From: Sinorhizobium psoraleae
Lineage (GTDB): Bacteria; Pseudomonadota; Alphaproteobacteria; Rhizobiales; Rhizobiaceae
DNA length: 43,743 nt
Reading direction: 5' to 3'
NCBI RefSeq assembly: GCF_013283645.1
Contig: NZ_JABEKV010000015.1
Location: forward strand, 1 to 43,743
Below, in pieces: positions 40,911-43,743 of the stretch. The position numbers were made by a program, and so were the translations under genes. The notes under the pieces were generated by a model. That model was not told the DNA's origin, ran no database searches, and was given only the letters and a program-made list of their open reading frames with translations. The stretch's first letter is position 1. Each line of letters begins with the position of its first letter.

Positions 40911-41651
40911 TCAGACGTGCTGCCCTCCGTTGATGTGGATTTCCGCGCCATTGATGTATGAGGATTGCTCCGTGCAAAGGAAATGGATGGTTTCCGCGAC
41001 TTCGCGCGGTTCGCCAAGCCGTCCCATGGGCACTTCCGCCGCCACCAACTCATCGGTACCGGGCGAGAGGATCGAGGTCTCTATTTCGCCAGGCGCAATG
41101 GCGTTGGCGCGCACACCGCGCCGACCGAATTCATGCGCCATCTCTCGGGTCAAGGCGGCAAGCGCTGCCTTGGAGGCCGCATAGGCAACACCTGCAAAGG
41201 GGTGCACGCGCGAGCCGGCAATGGAGGTCACGTTGACGATCGAGCCCTTTGCCGCCACGAGCTCCGGCATCAGCGAGCGGGCGATGAGAGCAGTCGAGAC
41301 GAGATTGACGTTGAGTACCTGAGTCCAGACATCCGCATCCGTGCCCTGGACGCCCAGGCGGCTTTCGCCCGGCCCTTTAGGCGAAATTCCTGCGTTGTTG
41401 ACGAGCGCGTGCAGCTTGCCGTTCGGTAGGCGCTCGCACACGGTTGCGGCAAGGCGGTCGATTTGCGAGAGGTCGGCAAGATCGGCCTGGATATGGCTCT
41501 CGCGGGCAGACGGCCAGGCGCATTCTTCCGAGAAGGCTTGACGGGAGACAGTCAGGATACGCCAGCCCTTCGATTGGAAGAGCTTCACCGTCGCATGGCC
41601 GATGCCGCGGCTCGCGCCCGTCAGCAACATGTACCGGCGTTCTTCGGTCAT
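40911..41651 (-). CDS. SDR-family oxidoreductase
   Basis: A 246-residue classical short-chain dehydrogenase. It has the cofactor loop TGASRGIG near residue 11, NNAG near residue 87, a catalytic Ser (VTSIAGS) and YAASK near residue 155, and the C-terminal SYINGAEIHINGG. The ATG at 41651 follows AAGGGA; a start at 41672 is less likely. It is a different paralogue from the SDR at 2558. It lies alone between the integrase remnant and the cold-shock gene. The substrate is unknown. Confidence 0.92.
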   Translation of the reverse strand: MTEERRYMLLTGASRGIGHATVKLFQSKGWRILTVSRQAFSEECAWPSARESHIQADLADLSQIDRLAATVCERLPNGKLHALVNNAGISPKGPGESRLGVQGTDADVWTQVLNVNLVSTALIARSLMPELVAAKGSIVNVTSIAGSRVHPFAGVAYAASKAALAALTREMAHEFGRRGVRANAIAPGEIETSILSPGTDELVAAEVPMGRLGEPREVAETIHFLCTEQSSYINGAEIHINGGQHV

Positions 41652-41927
41652 GCGAGCACTCCCTTGGTGCATGATACATCGTTATCTGTGGTGGGGTGGC
41701 GCTTTTATCGGCGGCGTGCTTGGTGTTCTGACGGGGATCGTAGAACGCCGATCGCCGCGCCGGCTGCCTGTCGTGCCTCCAATTGTTCTTTCAAACTCTC
41801 CAACTCGGCTTTCGCATCAAAAAGCCCGGCGCGGGAGGAGGTGAACCGCTTCGGTACTCGGGAGATAATGTTGCGGTGCAGCGAAAGCAAGCCGCGCGGC
41901 TGCGGTGGATCGCATATCTCGAGCTGC

Positions 41928-41952
41928 AAAAAAAGCCGGGTGAAACCCGGCT
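41928..41952 (-). terminator. Rho-independent terminator of cspA
   Basis: AGCCGGGT (41934-41941), GAA, ACCCGGCT (41945-41952) is a perfect 8-bp stem. On the minus strand it is followed by seven T (41928-41934 in plus numbering). It begins 20 bases after the cspA stop. Confidence 0.9.
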
Positions 41953-41971
41953 CACCCCGAACGCATTGCAA

Positions 41972-42184
41972 TCAGCCTCCAGCCTGGAGGTTGTCCGCCG
42001 ACATCTTGCCGGACTTGCGATCCTTTACCAGTTCATAGGTGATCTTCTGGCCATCGTTCAGACCACGCATTCCTGCCCGCTCCACCGCGGAAATGTGAAC
42101 AAAAACATCGGCGCTGCCGTCGTCTGGCTGGATGAAGCCGAAGCCCTTCGTTGCGTTGAACCACTTTACCGTACCGCTCGCCAT
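41972..42184 (-). CDS. cspA: Cold-shock protein (CspA family)
   Basis: A 70-residue cold-shock-domain protein that binds single-stranded RNA or DNA and melts RNA structures. Both RNP motifs are intact (KGFGFIQ at 13-19, DVFVHIS at 26-32), and the sequence is of the short rhizobial CspA type. GGAAG precedes the ATG at about 7 bases. It has its own promoter about 75 bases upstream and a strong terminator, so it is a single-gene transcript with a leader of some 60 bases. Confidence 0.96.
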   Translation of the reverse strand: MASGTVKWFNATKGFGFIQPDDGSADVFVHISAVERAGMRGLNDGQKITYELVKDRKSGKMSADNLQAGG

Positions 42185-42253
42185 AACGTCTTCCTTTGAT
42201 CCTTTCCCGTGCCGTGCCCTAGGGCGGACGAGGCACTCACCTCAACGTGAGCA

Positions 42254-42281
42254 AAAATAGACACTTCTGCGCTCTGGACAA
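42254..42281 (-). promoter_or_regulatory. Candidate cspA promoter
   Basis: On the minus strand TTGTCC (42276-42281 in plus numbering) and TATTTT (42254-42259) are 16 bases apart. Transcription would start near 42247 and give a leader of about 60 bases before cspA. Confidence 0.5.
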
Positions 42282-42299
42282 AGCTGAAAAAATCCGCCC

Positions 42300-42588
42300 G
42301 AGCGTTGAAACAACTTCTGTGGTTGCCGTCCGTTGCGCAAGTAGTGTCTGACCCTTTTTTGACGTGTGATCGAGTGCGGTCTTCTGTCAGGCCTTTATTT
42401 GCGGCACTTTCGAGAGACCGCTGGCCGGTATGGTGATCTGCGGATCGGGTCCAAATCTGCCAAACGAGCTCTACGCCCTCAGTTAATTCCTGGTTTTCCC
42501 GGTCCAGATCTGTTCGATCATGCGCCCATTCAGGTCATCGACTTCTCACACCTCCTTGCCAGTCCTGGTTATCCGCGGTGGTTTCTTG
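42300..42588 (-). other. Non-coding 3' flank of the IS110-type transposase
   Basis: This segment between the transposase stop and the cspA promoter has no supported gene. In IS1111-like members of the IS110 family the structured guide (bridge) RNA is encoded on the 3' side of the transposase, so it is the expected place. Two similar 12-mers, GGTCCAAATCTG (42449 region) and GGTCCAGATCTG (42500 region), may be parts of stem-loops. The exact element end is not resolved. Confidence 0.3.
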
Positions 42589-43617
42589 TCACGCCGCCAC
42601 AGCCAGAGCCGGGTCTCGATAATCTTCCTGCTTCGTCAGCATGGCCCATATTTTCCGAGCCATCTTGTTCGCCAGTGCGATCGCCACCAGCATGCGCGGC
42701 TTCTTAGCGAGCATCCGCGAAAGCCATGATCCTTGCACAAGCGGTTTGCGGCTCGCCCACCTAACGCGGGTCATTGCCCCGATGATCAGGAGCCTTCTGA
42801 TGTCGGCCTGACCGGCCTTCGACACCCGGCCGAGCCGTTCCTTACCGCCAGAAGAGAACTGTCGTGGAACCAGGCCGAGCCAAGCGGCAAAGTCCCGACC
42901 GCATCGGAAGCTCTGCATCGCTGGCGCGAAAGCTTCGACGGCCAGTGCGATCAGCGGCCCCACACCCGGCATGGTCTGAAGCCGGCGCGCGACTCCGCTC
43001 TGCCGAGACAGTTCCGCGAGCTTCTTGGCCTTTTCTGCGATCCGGGCCGTCTTCTCGCCGATCTGAGCCAGAAGGTCGCGGCATTCCTCCCGCACAAGCT
43101 CGGGCAGGCCGATCTCAGCTTTCTCGACAATCGCCTCAATGCGCTTGATGTGACCAATCCCCTGCGGAATGACCTGCCCATATTCGTAGAGAACGGCGCG
43201 CAGAGTGTTCACCAATTCCGTTCGCTGATAAACAATACGCTCGCGCGCCCGAAACAGAACCGCCCGCGCTTGCTGATCAGCGGTCTTCGGCTCGACAAAG
43301 CGCATTTCAGGCTGACGGGCCGCAATGACGATTGCCTCGGCATCGGCCGCGTCGTTTTTCTGCCGCTTCACGAACGGGCGCACATATTGCGGCGCGATCA
43401 GCTTGACTGCATGGCCCAGCTTCACCAACTCGCGCGCCCAGTAATGGGCGCTGCCGCAGGCTTCCATAACAACAAGTGCCGGTGGCTGCTCTGACATGAA
43501 CCGGAAGAACTGCCCGCGAGACAGTTTCTTGCGATACTTCACATCGCCTGTCATCGACGCCCCGTGTAGCTGGAAAACATTCTTTGCCAGATCCACCCCG
43601 ATCATCGTCGTCTTCAT
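42589..43617 (-). CDS. IS110-family (IS1111-like) transposase
   Basis: A 342-residue DEDD/serine recombinase of the IS110 family. The RuvC-like acidic residues appear in GVDLAKN (Asp), VVMEACGSAHYW (Glu) and KNDAADAEAI (two Asp). The C-terminal Transposase_20 part has MPGVGPLIAL and a serine-containing SSGGKERLGRVSKAG. Sequence style fits the IS1111 subgroup. The ATG at 43617 has AGAGGA upstream and gives the usual MKTTMIGVDLAKN start; a 16-codon extension to 43665 is unlikely. It appears intact and could be active together with its bridge RNA. Confidence 0.93.
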   Translation of the reverse strand: MKTTMIGVDLAKNVFQLHGASMTGDVKYRKKLSRGQFFRFMSEQPPALVVMEACGSAHYWARELVKLGHAVKLIAPQYVRPFVKRQKNDAADAEAIVIAARQPEMRFVEPKTADQQARAVLFRARERIVYQRTELVNTLRAVLYEYGQVIPQGIGHIKRIEAIVEKAEIGLPELVREECRDLLAQIGEKTARIAEKAKKLAELSRQSGVARRLQTMPGVGPLIALAVEAFAPAMQSFRCGRDFAAWLGLVPRQFSSGGKERLGRVSKAGQADIRRLLIIGAMTRVRWASRKPLVQGSWLSRMLAKKPRMLVAIALANKMARKIWAMLTKQEDYRDPALAVAA

Positions 43618-43618
43618 C

Positions 43619-43693
43619 TGCCGTCCTCTCCGCTCTGTGGCTCTTACAAACCACAACTTTGGCACATTGCGATGCCGTTAGGGGAGGACGGCA
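43619..43693. repeat. Inverted repeat upstream of the transposase
   Basis: TGCCGTCCTCTCC (43619-43631) and GGGGAGGACGGCA (43681-43693) pair over 13 positions with a single T-G mismatch, around a 49-base loop. It directly precedes the transposase start and may be a subterminal repeat or a leader structure controlling its expression. Confidence 0.6.
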
Positions 43694-43743
43694 ACCACAT
43701 GGGGTAATCGCGGGAGCGAGTCGCCCCTGATGCAGTCCCGACA

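Larger units (their letters stand above)
42589..43743 (-). mobile_element. IS110-family insertion sequence, one end beyond the window
   Basis: The element comprises the intact transposase and adjoining non-coding ends. Its 5' side runs to or past the window edge at 43743, and its 3' end lies somewhere in 42300-42588. IS110 elements lack long terminal inverted repeats, so borders cannot be read from one copy. Confidence 0.6.

Noticed and set aside
41705..41971. Small gene downstream of cspA containing a coiled-coil-like stretch (AELESLKEQLEARQAAG)
   Set aside because: Its only start lies inside cspA and it crosses the cspA terminator; no internal start codon or ribosome site supports it. It may be a remnant.
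42366..42707. Plus-strand ORF of 113 codons beside the IS110 transposase
   Set aside because: It runs antisense into the transposase and lacks any recognisable domain; the region is better explained as the non-coding end of the element.
1..43743. CRISPR arrays, tRNA and rRNA genes
   Set aside because: No regularly spaced short repeats and no tRNA- or rRNA-like conserved segments were seen on either strand.

Overview
The window reads as alphaproteobacterial, most probably Rhizobiales/Rhizobiaceae (Ensifer, Rhizobium, Shinella or a relative), and looks like an accessory region of a chromosome or large plasmid. Pointers are GC-rich codon use, a rhizobial-type cold-shock protein, a DUF1612 (RHE_PE00001-type) protein beside a decayed rhizobial-plasmid-type integrase, a SAM/class III cyclase/AAA/TPR protein, a DUF1194 protein, and two copies of a two-hairpin intergenic element that I associate with rhizobia. 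No rRNA, tRNA or CRISPR array was seen.

Left part (1-24.4 kb): small metabolic and regulatory units separated by gene-poor spacers. In order: a membrane protein; a LysR regulator divergent from an SDR / 4-oxalocrotonate tautomerase-like / metallo-beta-lactamase-fold operon; a SARP-TolB-TPR regulator divergent from a DUF1194 VWA-like protein; a DUF4268 nuclease-fold protein; an ankyrin protein; a tetR-yciI-tag operon with a perfect operator; a sulfite-oxidase-family enzyme; a second TetR divergent from a thioredoxin-reductase-like flavoprotein plus a small membrane methyltransferase; a 1115-residue cyclase/ATPase; a SnoaL-like protein; a group III truncated haemoglobin; a pyrroline-5-carboxylate reductase-like gene between two direct copies of the two-hairpin element; and a membrane protein that runs into a truncated antisense gene fragment. 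A separate dispersed repeat of about 150-240 bp occurs four and a half times, always in the same orientation, in the spacers.

Central part (24.5-38.3 kb): a defence island, transcribed leftward except for its regulators. A type II CBASS operon (capV patatin phospholipase, DncV-like CD-NTase, Cap2 E1-E2) has no recognisable cap3. It is divergent from an HTH/ImmA-IrrE pair matching CapH/CapP, with a shared promoter and operator region. Directly downstream lies a compact same-strand cluster: an unrecognised 281-aa protein, an SF1 UvrD-like helicase, an AlbA_2 (Schlafen-like) protein, an OLD-like TOPRIM protein, two very short ORFs, a reverse transcriptase and a truncated CoiA-like nuclease. I know of no described system with this composition, so it is the main candidate for something new. 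The TOPRIM gene, one short ORF and the reverse transcriptase each carry one apparent single-base indel, so either the sequence here has errors or the distal part is decaying.

Right part (38.3-43.7 kb): remnants of an integration platform (DUF1612 protein, a perfect 13-bp inverted repeat, internally deleted tyrosine integrase, small fragments), an SDR gene, cspA with promoter and terminator, and an IS110-family (IS1111-like) transposase whose 3' flank may encode a bridge RNA; its other end lies at or beyond the window edge.
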